DNA of 6,349 nt from an uncultured Campylobacter sp. (lineage in GTDB: Bacteria > Campylobacterota > Campylobacteria > Campylobacterales > Campylobacteraceae): contig CALHQN010000118.1 of the NCBI GenBank assembly GCA_938036585.1, positions 1 through 6,349 of the forward strand, in the 5' to 3' direction. Below are positions 5,690-6,349 of this stretch, piece after piece (position 1 is the stretch's first letter; each line of letters opens with the position of its first letter). Position numbers and translations under genes: made by a program. A model generated the notes under the pieces. It searched no databases. It was not told the DNA's origin and saw only the letters and a program-made list of their open reading frames with translations.

Positions 5690-6349
5690 ATGAAAAGAGT
5701 TGGAATTATCGGTGGAATGGGGCCTTTGGCGAGCGCGGATCTGTATCTTAAAATAATCGAGGCGACCGCGGCGAAGAGCGATCAGGAAAATATCCCGCTC
5801 GTAATCGACAGCTACCCGCAGATCGAGGATCGCACGGCGTTTATCTTGGGTAAGGGCGAAAATCCGCTGCCGCGCCTGATCGAGAGCGCTAGTCGTCTTA
5901 AAAATGCGAACTGCGCGGCGTTTGCGATGGCTTGCAATACGGCACATTTTTTTGCCGACGATATCGTCGCGGCGGCGGATCTGCCAATCATCCATATCGC
6001 CGAAGTAACCGTAAAATCGATTCTGCAAAACCACAAAGAGGCGCGTAAGATCGCCGTTTTGGCTACGATCGGCACGAAAAAGGCGCGAATCTACGACGAG
6101 CCGCTAAAATCTGCGGGGCTAATTAGCGTCGAGCTGGGCGAGCAGATCCAAAACACGCTGATGGACTGCATCTACAAAGGGGTCAAAGCGGGCAAGATTA
6201 ACGAATATGTATGCGTTTTCGAGGATCTTTTGGGCAAGATCGACGCCGATATTTTCATCGCGGGCTGCACCGAAATACCGCTATTTTTGCCGCTAATTAA
6301 AAGCGATAAAATTTTTGTCGATCCGACGCTGGAGCTTGCCAAGGCGATC
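5690..6349 (+). CDS. Aspartate racemase-like protein, 3' end cut by the window
   Basis: Cofactor-independent aspartate/glutamate racemase family enzyme (PF01177), likely cytoplasmic, interconverting L- and D-aspartate. The 220 visible codons have no stop; the family is about 228-230 residues, so only some ten are missing. The N-terminus GIIGGMGPLAS, the stretch PQIEDRTAFILGKGENP (43-59), and the two catalytic cysteines in ACNTAH (C82) and AGCTE (C193) match Pyrococcus horikoshii aspartate racemase, whose cysteines are C82 and C194, both in motif and position. The glycine-rich motif and this match favour aspartate over the MurI-type glutamate racemase used in cell-wall synthesis. AAAGGA at 5678-5683, 6 bases before the ATG, supports the start. 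It lies 221 bases after a symporter that probably imports aspartate or glutamate, so the two may serve one pathway, either using imported D-aspartate or making it. Family assignment is firm; the exact substrate is inferred. Confidence 0.88.
   Translation, partial: MKRVGIIGGMGPLASADLYLKIIEATAAKSDQENIPLVIDSYPQIEDRTAFILGKGENPLPRLIESASRLKNANCAAFAMACNTAHFFADDIVAAADLPIIHIAEVTVKSILQNHKEARKIAVLATIGTKKARIYDEPLKSAGLISVELGEQIQNTLMDCIYKGVKAGKINEYVCVFEDLLGKIDADIFIAGCTEIPLFLPLIKSDKIFVDPTLELAKAI

Overview
The window looks like a chromosomal stretch from a mid-GC Campylobacter, most like the oral group around C. gracilis, C. curvus and C. rectus. I base this on a GC content in the mid-to-high forties judged by eye, GCG/CGC-rich codon use in genes separated by AT-rich spacers, an extreme density of the hexamer AAATTT, and a putP gene (a gene also found in C. 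jejuni). The species is an inference.

Layout from left to right, all genes on the plus strand. After a 100-base AT-rich leader comes putP (sodium/proline symporter, 101-1609). It overlaps by 8 bases a gene for a coiled-coil DUF2130 protein with a PD-(D/E)XK-like nuclease core (1602-2945). Then follows about 1.16 kb (2946-4103) whose only gene is a CAT-anticodon elongator-type tRNA (3462-3538). The flanks of the tRNA hold candidate stem-loops, a short triplicated 11-mer and many AAATTT sites, but no convincing protein gene. Next are a glutamate/aspartate-type sodium symporter very similar to archaeal GltPh (4104-5468), a 221-base spacer with a long stem-loop, and an aspartate racemase-like gene (5690-6349) that runs off the right edge.

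Functionally the window concerns amino-acid use. PutP brings in proline, which Campylobacter can oxidise to glutamate. The second transporter most likely brings in aspartate or glutamate, and the racemase would interconvert L- and D-aspartate. The transporter and racemase are neighbours on one strand, but the spacer between them means a shared transcript is not proven. The DUF2130 protein has no evident link to proline; its tie to putP is only the overlapping, probably coupled, translation.

I see no clear new multi-gene system. The most interesting signals are the roughly twenty-fold excess of AAATTT, which reaches into codon choice and fits the RAATTY motif that marks self DNA in C. jejuni transformation; a codon-usage break inside putP; an Asp-to-Asn change at a sodium-site position in the GltPh-like transporter; and an operator-like palindrome over that transporter's probable -10 box.
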